This document shows, piece by piece, positions 1 through 10,965 of a DNA stretch of 64,000 nt. The stretch spans positions 310,001 to 374,000 of the forward strand of contig JAKOGH010000142.1 of the NCBI GenBank assembly GCA_024811115.1, in the 5' to 3' direction. The number at the start of each line of letters is the position of its first letter. Within the stretch, counting starts at the first letter, position 1. Under the pieces are notes generated by a model, which was not told the DNA's origin, did no database searches, and saw only the letters and a list, made by a program, of their open reading frames with translations. Made by a program: the position numbers and the translations under genes. This DNA comes from Terana coerulea (taxonomy: Eukaryota > Basidiomycota > Agaricomycetes > Polyporales > Phanerochaetaceae).

Positions 1-1604
1 GCTGCCGAGGTTCTAGTTCGAGCAAAATGACTCTTCGCGGAAATACGTCGTCAGTACGCTTTGCCTCATCCCAGCCAATGGGTGCTGCGTGGAGAAACTA
101 ACCTCACATTTTCGTTCATGATAGGTCGAATGGCCCGGTATTACTTTGGAGTTTGGAGCCGGGTCTTCGCAGCGTTTTCCGGTACGCTGGGTCGCAGGCG
201 AGATGACGGAGAGTCGTCGTAAGTGTGGACCATCCGCTTTTGTGCGCCCGCTGCAAGCACTGCTCATAGCAACCTCTTCAACATAACTCCTTTATTGTAT
301 GGTCCGTATCGATCAACAGGCCCCCTCGGTGGGCAACTGGCAGGTGCGAAAGGCTAAAGCACCGACGCGATCCTCCTCACAGCCCCAAGCGCGATACGCG
401 ATACCGAGGTACGCCAGATGCACCAACATCGACGCGAATCAGGCTAGCCTTTCACTCAATATTCTAATCTACACCGAGGGACCACAGACCCTCGTGGGCG
501 ATGCATCCCGTTGTTCGGGTCGCCGCCCTCGGCGCAGCCATATCTTCCGCCGCCCGTCGGGTACGAACACACAATCTAGAAACCGCGGGTGGCGCAACCG
601 TCCTGTCAGGCCCACGCGCCAGCGCTGCAGAGGCGCTCCGCTCACGCTTGTCAGACTTCGAGGGCGCCGCCGCTGTGGAACGTGACCCTCCGCGACAGCA
701 GAGCTGAGCTCGGACGACACGTCGGGCTGTCCGCGAACCTTGCGCGGATCACGCAGAAGCGACATCGTCGCCTTCGTCATGTTTTCGGGAACTCCCCAGG
801 GCGTTCGTGCGACCTGGCGTGTGTGCCTCTCTTCGCCATGCGCGCTCGACTCATAATTAACCGGGAGCGCTATCGCACCCGCCGAGCCAGGACCTCGCCC
901 TACCGACGGAGCTTATTCTGCGCCCTATTGCGGCCGCAATCGTCGTGCATCGGGCACCGCGGCGGCGGCGTGCTTAGGCCTCGCACCGCGACTTCCACCA
1001 AGGTTTTCGCACTTCGCGGCGCGCGCTCACGCCTCGGTCGGCCCACGTGGCGGGCATCACGCAGCAAATGGGCATCGGCCGCGCGTTGGCGTGCACTGGG
1101 CACCGTGCGTATGTCCGCCGAATATTCGAAAGGTTCAGGCGTCGAGGGCACGGTCCGAGGCCGCAGGCGTGACACGCCACGACGTAACGTCGCATGTGAT
1201 GTTCGCGTCACGCGTAGTGCGGGCACGTCTGCGTTCCTGTCCCCGACCCGGCACATTGTTCCGAGGTGGGCGCGCCGCGCTGGACCCGGTGCGTGGATTT
1301 CTCGCAGAATTTCTGACCCGTTGTCGAACTTCAATCGAAGTACAAGTAAGGATAAAGACATGTACACATGTTATTACCGTTGTGCACGGGCTCAGCTTCG
1401 GCTATGTAACAAACGGTCCGCAAAACCATATACCTCACGGAGGGAACAAAGGCGCCGCCCAAAATACCAGCCGATGGAAATGCCAGACACACGTAGTATC
1501 ATAGTATATACAGAGCAATGTGACCCGAGGAGTAAACAGTACATGTAGAGTATTCACAGTGAAGAAATAAATAGCAATAACGAAGCATGAGAGGTCGTAA
1601 TTCG
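1..1604. other. gene-poor, CpG-rich stretch
   Basis: No gene is supported here. Several frames stay open because the sequence is GC- and CpG-rich, but their translations are Arg/Pro-rich, low in complexity and resemble no family I know. The right end is the 3' flank of the DUF6699 gene on the minus strand. Confidence 0.5.
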
Positions 1605-2935
1605 TCATGGGGGCCGAAAAACATGACGAAACCCATAGCCGTCCGGGTCAGGTTCCAATCCGCGGAAGATGTACCTGTCTCCCAGGTAGTCTTTCCTTCG
1701 GACGCCGTCATCCTCTTCCACAGTGGGTATGGCATCGACGCGATTCCAATACCCATTGTACACTTGCAACCGCCGCTCGGGCGTCAGCGCACCGACCTCG
1801 TCCTCCGTCATGCGCTCGTCGAAGTTGGCGTGCACGGCGGCCAGGACGTCCTGCACCGTGACCGGCAGCGCCGGAGTGGTGCGCGAGCACGATGAACGGC
1901 CACGGGAAGCGGCCGAGCGAGTCGTCCGCGAGCCCGGTGACGTTCAGCGCGCCGACGCCGGGGAACGTCGCGGGCTGCGCGCCGTTGGGCCCGTCCGGGT
2001 CGAACATGACGAACGAGCGGCCGAACGACGCCGCGCCGGGCGTGTGCGCCGGCGGCACGTCGCCCAGCACGGCGTGCCGCGGGTCCCGCCGCGCGTCGAA
2101 AAGGAGCGGCGGCTTCCCCGTCCGGCGGTGCGCCAAAAACGGGTTCAGCTGGAGCTCGCTGGCGAGGGGTCTTGGGGATGTTGAGGGCGAAGAGGGCGGT
2201 GTCGGCCAGAGCGGCGGGCGCGGCGGCAGCGCGGGGTGCGCGAGCCGCGCGATCCAGTTCTCGGGCACGCCGCGTCCGTCCGGGCCTGCGACGCTCCGCA
2301 TGACGGCGTCGACCTGGCGCGGGCTCAGGCTGCGCGGCAGCGGTGGGGGAGCTGCAGCGGCGGCCCTCGTCAGCCTCGTGGCGGCACGTGTCCAAGAAGA
2401 CGACCAGAAATAAAATAAAAAGAGACGCGGGGACGTACTTGCGTTGCGCACGATGACGTTGCCGATGCGGGGGCGTGCCCAGTGGCCGTACGCCTTGAAG
2501 TCGGCGTGCGTCGCCTGTCGCCGTTGCGACGGCCAGTCCATGCCCTTGGCCGTCTCGCCCTTCCGCGTCGATCCTACAAATTCCCGAGCCAAACTCCCCG
2601 TCAGCATGACGTAAAAATAGGGTATGACAGAGGACGTGCGCACTGAGCCTATCTGCCCAGTAGTGTATTGATAGGCGCGACGCTTTGCGGGCGAGGGGAT
2701 CGTGCTCTTTGCTGCGCTGCTTTGATCGCTTCCCGATCTTGAACGTCTGCCACGGCTTGAGGTCAGGGACCACTCGCCGTGTCTGGTTGCGTGTGTCCTC
2801 TGGGGGCAGCGGGAACACCTGGCTTGCCGGGGACGGCGTCCAGGGCTTGCGCGGGTCGACCGAGTGCCAATCTCCCGGCACGACTGCGTTCTTTGGCCAG
2901 GCTTCCCACTGATGGACCAGCATGGGTGGGACCAT
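1605..2935 (-). CDS. DUF6699-domain protein (apparent frameshift)
   Basis: Three exons join in phase: 2935-2644, 2573-2439 and 2351-1605. The introns of 70 and 87 bp have GTGCGC/TTGTAG and GTACGT/CTGCAG borders. The C-terminal half shows the basidiomycete DUF6699 pattern: NPFLAH and PPLLFDAR, then a PWPFIV strand, VTVQDVLAAVH, an RRLQVYNGYWNR helix and the GVRRKDYLG...FRGLEP ending. The family's biochemical role is unknown. The N-terminus is Trp/Pro-rich with a basic stretch near residue 70, and the start is the first ATG in frame. The domain is split: about 1861-1872 one surplus base separates FIVLAHH from VTVQDVL. Removing one base restores the domain, so an assembly indel is the likeliest cause. 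A 40-bp intron there is conceivable but would be too short. Confidence 0.7.
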
Positions 2936-3626
2936 ACGATGTTCTGCGGATGCGAAGGAGTCAGAGGGAGGGAAAGCTGAAAGAGGGCGAGGGGAGGGGC
3001 TTACCCCTCATCAGCCTGATCAGCCTCGAGGACACAGCATGCCAGAACCTGAGGCAATGCGTATATGGCTGAGTTATCTGTGTACGATCGTAATAACTCA
3101 CCAGAAATACACGTGCCAGTGCCCACCGCAATACGTACCGTGTGTGTATACAGCTGCTGTGAGAAGGTGCGCGTTCGATGATGGCGGTGTGTCGTCTGTG
3201 CAGCGTTTGGCAGGCGTGAGCGCCAGTGAGCGTATCCTATGTACTTTGGACGTGAGAGCTTTTCAGGTTGTTGAACAAGGCCATTTCGATCGACGTCTTT
3301 TCGCTGACTTGCATGTCCCGTTCATGCAAGTTCGTGGCTTGTTTCGTGCGTTGTCGGTCAGCGTCTTCATCAGACGGTCTAGATACCTTTTCCCGAAATG
3401 GAAAGCCTCCTTGATAACCGGCTTATCGAGATCGCGTCACACCCCGTAACGTAGCCAAGACGTCACGGCGTTGCATAGCGTTGCAAGGGGGCTATGATTG
3501 CCGGGACATGCATTGTACTACACTACAAGGACCTACACAACAGTCGCGGTGAGTATATAACATATGCACCGCTGCACAGACTCACTATGCAGCATCAACT
3601 CCCCGAATATCCTGCTCAAAGCTGGT
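2936..3626. other. intergenic
   Basis: Holds the 5' flank of the DUF6699 gene and the 3' flank of the glycosylase gene, both on the minus strand. An open frame at 2922-3449 (+) has no family resemblance and is not called. Confidence 0.4.
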
Positions 3627-4599
3627 TCACACCGCCTCGACCTTCACATCCTGCACGGTCTCCGGTATCTGCGTCGCATCCTCCTCAGCCTTCACGGACA
3701 TCGTCTCCAGATCCTCGTCATCCAGGCTCTTCCTCGACTTCATCCAGCCCTTCAGCGGACAGTCGCCGCGCCCCCGGCACCCGTTGCACCGCCTGCCGTG
3801 GTTGACCATCAACACGTGCAGGCCATACTTCAGCTCGTCTGGGATCCGCAAGTCCAGGTGCGCCTGTGCGGTGACTCTGTCTGCCTTGGCCGGGACCCAG
3901 CCGAGGAAGCGCGAGATGCGGAAGACGTGCGTGTCGACGGGGAACGAGTTGCGCCCGAGGCAGAAGAGCAAGACGCACGACGCGGTCTTGGGGCCGACGC
4001 CGTCGTAGGACACCAGCTCTTTCATGGCATCCTCATCCGAGAATATGGTAGGTTTCACGTCCTCGCCGGGCGGCGCGCCCTCCACGGCGCCGGCGAGGTG
4101 CTGCAGCGAATACGCCCCGTGCCGTGTCTTGACCTCCTGCAGTATCCGCTGGATGACGCCCGCCTTCTTGTTCGCGAGCCCGCCGGTGCGTATCGCATCG
4201 ACAACCGCCGCCTTCTCCGCACCCGCAATCGCCGCGAAGTTGTTGCGCCCGAACGCGGCGTCCAGGCCGTGCTTCGCGGCCGTCGAGTTGCGGTTCGAGG
4301 TGTTCTGCGAGAGGATGGTGCCGATGAGCGACTCGAGCACGTTCGGCACCTTGCCGCACGTCGCCGCGGCGTTGTTCGCGCTCGAGGCCGCCTGCGGTGT
4401 CGGTGCCACCTGTGGGTGCGCCTGGGCGAGGACGCCATAGACCTCTCGCGCCTCCGTGGCGGTTGGGTGCGCAAAGTCGGGAAACGGGCGACTCTAATGC
4501 ATGTGAAGCCAAAAGCTTGAGCTTCTTAGCCTGGTTGCTCGCCGCTTTGGATGGCGACGCCTCCAGGCTGACTGAGCGGGCCCTCTTCACCTTCGGCAT
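3627..4599 (-). CDS. endonuclease III-like HhH-GPD DNA glycosylase (apparent frameshift)
   Basis: Base-excision repair enzyme of the Nth superfamily, about 323 residues and probably nuclear, because a basic KKLK segment follows the ATG at 4599. The helix-hairpin-helix reads YDGVGPKTASCV. Its Lys corresponds to the Schiff-base lysine of bifunctional glycosylase/AP lyases, and the Asp of PVDTHVFR to the catalytic aspartate. Near the C-terminus there is a C-x2-C-x5-C set (RCNGCRGRGDC). The first of the four Fe-S ligands of E. coli Nth is not present, so the cluster may be incomplete. At about 4486-4488 one surplus base separates the N-terminal ALESP from FPDFAHPT. Both sides fit the family, so I read it as one gene with an indel. 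No intron is evident. Confidence 0.8.
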
Positions 4600-4605
4600 C
4601 CTCAA

Positions 4606-7164
4606 CTCTGCAAGCTATGTCAGCCACGTTGACTTGTGTATTTTCCTTTGCACTTACTAGAAAATAGTAGAATAATGGCAAATATAATTCAGCTCAGGAC
4701 TTCTCTATGGCGTCAGAGTGGGTGAACGTGAACGTTAGGGGCGTGGTGCGTGTGAACACGGCTGAAGACTAAACGAGCCTCGACCATGTTCGCGGCGGGA
4801 GGCACAAGCCACGCGAGCGTTGGAGTCGAAACTCGATCGACGGAGAAGCCGCAACCATCAAAGCCCATCGTCGATCGTCGGCCCAATGCCCAAAGCAGAT
4901 GCAATCGGGCGGGGTGGCGCACAGAAGCAGCGTCCCCGACCGACACGGGGAAAATATGATTGGCGCGCGTTGGCCGACCAAGCCTCCCAAGGGCCCAAAA
5001 AGCTTCCGCGGCCCGCTTTGTGGCCTCCCACCATCAAAGCCGCCTCCCGGCCTTTTTCCTTGTCGAGCGCCTCTCGTAATTTATCCATAATCCACACTGC
5101 CCCAATGCTCGGTGTCTCAGGAGCTCGCCATGGGGCCCGCCACGTCGACTGAAACCGGCGCAGCCTTTGTGCAAGGCCTTGCCTTGTCAAGTGAGACCCA
5201 CTGAATTACGTGTTGGTCCAAGGCCTTGCGGCGGCGAGCTACGTACAGGAAATTTTCGCATTTCTCAAAGTCGTACCACACCGCGTCGAGGGCGAAGGGC
5301 AGCGTGTTCGGGTTACAACACGTTTCCCGACTAGGGCAAGTGCACAGCCCGCTATTCACGTCGCTGTCATCCATCCCCGCCATGACCTCTGCCCATCGCG
5401 AGCTAAATCCTCATTTCCCACAGAGACGCCCATGGGCTGAGGGAAATTCAGTGGACAAGCTCCGTGTGATTACGGGAAGTGTGATCTCTGGGCGGTGAAG
5501 CGTACGTACGCTGCGTTCGAGGGATGTTCGGACAGGAATACTTGCATATGTCATTGGACGAAACTGAAGCATCGGAAGTCCGGAGAAGAGCACCCAAGCG
5601 AGATTATCTGTGGGCGTGCGGATGGGGGAGCGCGCTGAGTTGCCGACGCTGTATTGGGGGCTTGGGAAGCGTTGGGAAGCCGGGCGCAGCTCCTGGTCAT
5701 CCGTGCAGCTCATGTAGCTCATGATGCATGACGGCGCATTGCCCTGCGCCCGTGCCCTCGCGTGGGCTCGCGTGCCGTACGCCATGGCCGTGCCCATCCC
5801 CGACGCGGCCGCTGCGTGCCTGCGGGTGCTGCGCGGACGTGCACGAGGGGCGCCGGTGCACCGGGGCTGATGTCGCGGCAGGAGATGAGATAAATGTGTA
5901 ACGTCCTCGTCCGCGACGGCTCATCGATGCACGGCGCATGGGCTAGCGGGCCCACAGCCACGACACGACGCATGTCCGCTCCGCGTTCACGTTAGGCTCG
6001 CATGGCCGATGACTGGCTCCTCCCGTAAGGTGATCCGTCGTGCCTGCTCGGTTGTCAGGGTACCTATGCTGCGCGCAGGTCAGATGCATTCGGAGGTCGC
6101 GCCGTAGGTCAGTGAGCCGCATCGCTTGACGTTGGGCGGACCTGATGGGCACGCCCGCGCGCGACCAAGCCCCGCGAAATCCGTGTGTTAGAAGGCCGGA
6201 GGGCAGAGTTGAGCCGTCGGGCCACAAAGTTCTTTGAGATTGTCGTGCTGAGATCCGAAGGAGTAGGGGCAGCCATAGACGGAACCCAAAGAGCCGACAT
6301 GGGGGCGGCGAGGACGCGTCTCCAGCCGAGCTCTTGGACGTTGCCTTTTTGGACAGTCAAAGAGATCCCGTCCTGGAACGAACGCAGTGTTCGATGCGTC
6401 CGAGCAAAACGACAAAGTGCACGCGAGCGGAGAGGGGCTCCGGAGCATGATCCGTCTGCCATCTATCCTTTCTGTATTTATTTTTTTTGCCTGACTGCGA
6501 GGACATTTCATTTCCGCGAGGGACCGTATGCTCCCACGGGGGGCTACACATGACACGGCGGTATACTACGAGGTGCGTCGGGCATGGGGCAGGAAAGGCA
6601 ACGGGGCGGGGGCAACGTCCGTGCAACGAGGACGAGGCGGAGCCGCGAGTCGCCAGGCAATCCTCGCTTACCTTCCTTTCTGCGCAAGCAGCCAAAAAAG
6701 CGGTGTCGCCACGAGGCGTTCATGTACGTCCGCAGAGAGTCATCTCGCGTGTGTGCTGGCGGACAATGCGCTCGGGCGTGGTCGTTCGCAGGGGCTGGCC
6801 GCTGGGTGTTGCACGGCGGAGAACGAGGCACGAGTGACTGGGCGTGGGTGGGGGAATGGAAGGGCTGGGTGGGAGATAACGGCGGTCGCATATGCTTGAG
6901 CCACGGGGAACAATAGCGCATCTCTCGAAGCCAGCGTGTCGGAGAGCGAGGGCTGCAAGACAATAAAAGCTGTTTGGCCCTGTTTGGACACGAAATGGAG
7001 GGCACTCACTCTCTGATCCCACCGTGCCGCCCGATTTGGGCTTAGAGCACTCAGGCGTCTCTCCGACCAGAGAACTCGTCCGTCCAGAATCTCTAGATTT
7101 CGCTCAGATCAAGCGCAATACAGGGCCATGGCATCCCTCGGCGGAACCTCATCTCCCCCTAAGC
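4606..7164. other. long intergenic region
   Basis: About 2.6 kb without a recognisable gene on either strand. Frames at 4820-5152, 6185-6553 and 6528-6899 were inspected and show no domain, signal peptide or plausible exon chain. The right part is the upstream region of the HMG-box gene. Confidence 0.45.
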
Positions 7165-7172
7165 TTATAAAG
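7165..7172 (+). promoter_or_regulatory. TATA box of HMG-box gene 1
   Basis: The sequence TTATAAAG lies 185 bp before the ATG at 7357. A strongly pyrimidine-rich leader with several CCTC and TCTCC runs follows, a typical basidiomycete promoter layout. Confidence 0.55.
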
Positions 7173-7356
7173 TCCTCTCCGTATTGTCTTGCCCCTCCGT
7201 CCGCCTCTCGCGCAATTGTTCTCCTCCTCGGGGCCTCTGAGCCACCTCTCTCCTGCACACCAGGAACTCTCTGACCTATTATCCAGCCTCGAGGGAGCCC
7301 GCCTCGCGTCACCCATTTCCTATTCTTGCTCACTTACCCACATCACGAGAACAATC

Positions 7357-9041
7357 ATGCCCGCCCTACGCACCCGCGACACTGCATCATCACGAAGTAA
7401 GTCCTTCCCACCTCTCCGCCCCAGCGAGCTCGCACTCATCTCCGCCGCGCCCGACGTCCGCAGCCCTCGAAGTCACGACAGACGAACCACTCACCCCGAC
7501 ACTAGCCATCTTTTCCCCGACGCCGCGCGCCTTTTACCTTCCCTAAGCATGACGCTCCCTTCGCCTCGCCGTCTAGTTCGCCCTTCGAGCCCGACCTCAA
7601 GTCCACCCTCTCCACCCCACCACCACAACGAGCACTGTCGCCATCGTCATCCATAGGCTCAGAGACCTCATCTCTGCTTTCCACACCTTCGACTGCTCCC
7701 TCGCTGGCTTCGCACAGGCGTCGTAGATCGACCGTCAGCGATAACGAGCGGAGGCCGAAGAAGGGCGACGAGGACTACGTGAAGCGACCCGAGAATGCCT
7801 TCATTCTCTTCCGCCGCAAGTGCTGCGAGGACCGCCAGCAAGCCCTCGAGGACACCGAGGACACCACGGTCGCGCCCGTCAAGAAGCAGCGCCAAGCCGA
7901 CCTGTCAAAGGCGATCAGCCAGCAGTGGAAGAGCCTGTCCGCGGACGAGCGGCAGCACTGGGAAGACCTCGCGAAGGAGAAGAAGAAGCAGCACGAGCTG
8001 ATGTACCCCAACTACGTCTACCGCCCGCAGCGGGTCAAGAAGACGAAGAAGGGGAAGGACCGGCGGGCAGACGGCGGGCAGGAGGGCGACGACGGCATCT
8101 CGTTCGTCATGCCCGTTCCCTCTCCTCCCCGCAGTTTGAGCCGCGGGGCCAGCTACATCCAAGGCCGCCGTGCCTGCTCGGCGCCGACGCCCCCGCCCGC
8201 GTACCAGACTATCCAGCTTCCGACCGTCTTCATGCCGTCGTGTCCGCCGTCGCCAACGGGCATCCCCAGAATAAGCCGTCGTGCGTCGTACGTGCCGCCA
8301 CCGACCGACGCAGACCCGTCGACGCGCTTCGAGTACATGCCTCACGATGCGGTTCTCCCGCCATCGTTCCAACGCCCACATTTCGACAATATGGTACGTC
8401 ACTCACCTACATGCATGCACTGTGTCCTATCGTCTGACGTTGTTCGGCCGCAGCAATATGACTCGTTCCAAACTTTCCAGTTCGACGGCCAGGCTGGCTT
8501 CCCCGGGAGGACGAACGTCGGGCCGTTGCAGTCGCTCACCATCCCGCGCAACTCGTTCAGCAACGACCTCGTTTCGCCCGCCGACTCGGTGACGTCCAGC
8601 ATCTTCTCGCCAGCCGATTCCATCGCGTCCTCGGTCACGGGCTCATCCTCGTCCCACTGTGGCCCCTTCACCCCGGCCGAGACGCTGCCTATGTCCCACC
8701 TGTCAATCAACCAACACGCGAATCAACCAGCGCCAGACTGCGTACCAGAGAATGTCGACGCCGACAGCTTCACGGGCGAGCTTGGGTATGCCGGGTACTC
8801 ATGGGCGAACGAGTCGCTGTGGCCGGATCCGTCGGAGGTCATTCTCGACGGCGACTTCGATTTGTCGGCCATTCCGCCCATCGAGCTCGGCACGACGCTG
8901 CCCGACCAGAATCCCAACGGCGGCTACGACGACGAGACCCCGTATGGCCTGCCCGAGCCCACGCCGTATCCCGAGCACGGGTCGGAGCACGACGTCTTTC
9001 AGGACATGTTCACGAACTACAGCCATGGTTTGACCTGGTAA
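7357..9041 (+). CDS. HMG-box transcription factor 1 (apparent frameshift)
   Basis: Sequence-specific HMG (MATA/Sox-type) DNA-binding protein. Exon 1 is 7357-7396 (MPALRTRDT...), with donor GTAAGT. Exon 2 resumes after a CCGCAG acceptor with LEVTTDEPLTPTLAIFSP. In a T run at 7532-7535 one surplus T shifts the frame, and removing it gives TFPKHDAPFAS, followed by a Ser/Pro-rich linker into the box. The HMG box starts at KRPENAFILFRRK (7782) and ends around YPNYVYRP. It contains an acidic insertion (EDTEDTTVAPVK) between helices 1 and 2. A basic segment follows, then a long Ser/Pro-rich tail. A 60-bp intron at 8394-8453 keeps the frame open. A second HMG gene lies at 25.7-27.5 kb. Confidence 0.8.
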
Positions 9042-9770
9042 TGAATCGGTCAACGTGCGCGGGCGTTCGTTGACGGACATATGTTATATGTATCCTTACC
9101 TTTCCTTCTTCCCCGCCTGGAACTCTTTGTATCAAAATCGGTAGCACGCGCACGAGGGTCTCCATTGTTGTACTTGCCTTATGGTTGGAGAATGTTGTAC
9201 ACCCCACTTGGTTATTCCCGCCCCTTCTGTTGTACTTTTACCTTATTCTTCAGCTGTACCACCACCACCCACATCTACATCCACTCCCAACACTCCTCAC
9301 TCAGCGCAACCCGGCACCTACTCCCCACATCGCCCTTGTCCTTCCCCCACACCGCCTCCCACGCATGCTCCCGCACACATCGCAATGTTGTTGACATTAT
9401 TTTTGGTAGCACTTACCTACCAGCCTAGTTAGAGTTGTATCCCGCACATCACGGTCAACGTAGTCGTCGTGGTCGCCGAAGTCCAGGGTCTGAGCAAAGT
9501 AAGAATGGATTGCCGCACGCGATGGTAAGGACCAAAGCTCGTCGTCGTTGTCAAAGCAGCGGGCAGGCGTACGCCAGGCTGCCTGTCGTCAGATTACGTA
9601 AGCGCCCACACTGACGAAATGCGAATTTGAAGTCCATTTGAGGCAGGCCGTCTCACTCCCTGCATCTGAACGTACTTGCTTCCTCTACCAGGAACCCACG
9701 AGTCTGTGTGAGCGGCAGGGTGCATTCGCCCAGATCGTGCACTGAATTGGCAAGCTTGCGTAGCTTTGGC
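9042..9770. other. intergenic
   Basis: 3' flank of the HMG-box gene (CT-rich) followed by the 5' flank of the MYND gene. No coding signal seen. Confidence 0.4.
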
Positions 9771-10720
9771 ATGTCGGCGGGCTACCAGGACGACGCAGAG
9801 CTCTACGACCTGCAGTCGAGGGAGAGCCGAAGCCATTATCGGCAATGTCAAAAATGTGAGTACCCCTCTCCGCGGCAGAGGCCAATCTATGTGTGCTCAC
9901 GAGCTAGGCTGGAAGCGGAAGGCCGACGGTGTGCGGCTCACGGTCTGCTCGTCGTGTAAAATCACATCGTACTGCGTCAGTCCCTCCTCCTTCTCTCCCC
10001 GCCCCGCGCCGGCCCCTGACCGCCATCGCGCAGAGCACCGCCTGCCAGAAGGCGGACTGGCAGTTCCACAAGGACGCCTGCCGGAGCAACTCGTCCTACC
10101 GCCGCGCGATGCGCCTCCAGGACGACCTCGAGCAGTTCGAGAGCGAGGTCTTCGGCACGCGCCCGCGCCCGTCGTCCCTCGCGGTGAACACCGAGATGGG
10201 CGAGTTCCTGAAACGCTTCCGCCCCGTGCTCTGCCAGGCGAGCTACCGCGCGCTCGGCGTGCAGCGCGGCGCGGCGGACGCGTGGCGCACCACCGTGTTT
10301 GTCGTGCGCATCGCGCGGCTGCCCGACCCGCCGCGCGACGCGAAGCCCTGGGCGCGCTACCGCGTGCTCGACGCGCAGGCGGTGCCCGTCGCGGCGTACG
10401 TCGCGCAGCTCGGCGCGGGCGCGCTCGAGCCGACGCTGAAGCAGGGCGAGACGTACCACGAGGAGAACGTGCGGGTCGGGTGCGTCGGGACGATCATGAC
10501 GTTCCTCGAGTGCGAGAGCACGGGGCACTCCGATCCGGATGGTGTCGTGGGCGGGCTATGGCCCCGAGGCGTGGGACGACGACGTTCCGGTGCCGGATTG
10601 GAAAGGGGCTTTGATAAATGCTGTAGAAAAGATGGCAGGACGGACGACCTCCAAGTGCGTTTGAACTTCAGCTTGTCTTTTGCGAGCCACATGGACTGAT
10701 TTTTTGCACGTAGAGAATAA
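9771..10720 (+). CDS. MYND zinc-finger protein 1 (apparent frameshift near the 3' end)
   Basis: Four exons join in phase: 9771-9855, 9908-9975, 10034-10654 and 10714-10720, with introns of 52, 58 and 59 bp. The first intron splits a Cys codon of the zinc finger. The spliced protein begins MSAGYQDD and shows a full MYND finger: QCQKC, then CSSC, YCSTAC, and QKADWQFHKDAC. MYND fingers bind partner proteins. The C-terminal domain (about 190 residues) is shared with the MYND gene at 19.96-20.88 kb and has no known function. At 10522-10525 a GGGG run carries one surplus base. Correcting it gives WAGYGPEAWDDDVPVPDW and a stop at TSKE. Without correction the protein ends in unrelated sequence. Confidence 0.78.
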
Positions 10721-10821
10721 CGCTTCCTCAAGCTTTGCCGTGCTTTAGATCCATTGATTGCTTCATCCGACCGCTGTGTCCGCATTTCGTCTACACTCCC
10801 GATTGCTGTGATGCCTACACG

Positions 10822-10910
10822 CCACCTGTACACCTATGTGCTCCTATACACCACCTGTACACTTACATGTGCTCCTACAAACCACCTGCGAACCTGTATG
10901 TGCTCCTACA
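10822..10910. repeat. minisatellite, three copies of about 30 bp
   Basis: Three imperfect tandem units lie at 10822-10850, 10851-10881 and 10882-10910. Each starts CCACCTG and ends TGTGCTCCTA(T)ACA. They sit just downstream of MYND gene 1. Confidence 0.8.
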
Positions 10911-10965
10911 CTATCACTACTCCCAGATCGCATATACCCAACACTTCATTCCCGCATAATATCTA

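Noticed and set aside
589..1548. 319-codon open frame (+) and overlapping frames at 1-1550
   Set aside because: Arg-rich translation without domain, with equally open frames on the other strand; explained by high GC content.
1808..2935. Long minus-strand frame of 375 codons over the DUF6699 locus
   Set aside because: Only its 5' part is real exon; the rest is Ala/Arg/Pro-rich shadow sequence, and a spliced chain gives the recognisable domain.
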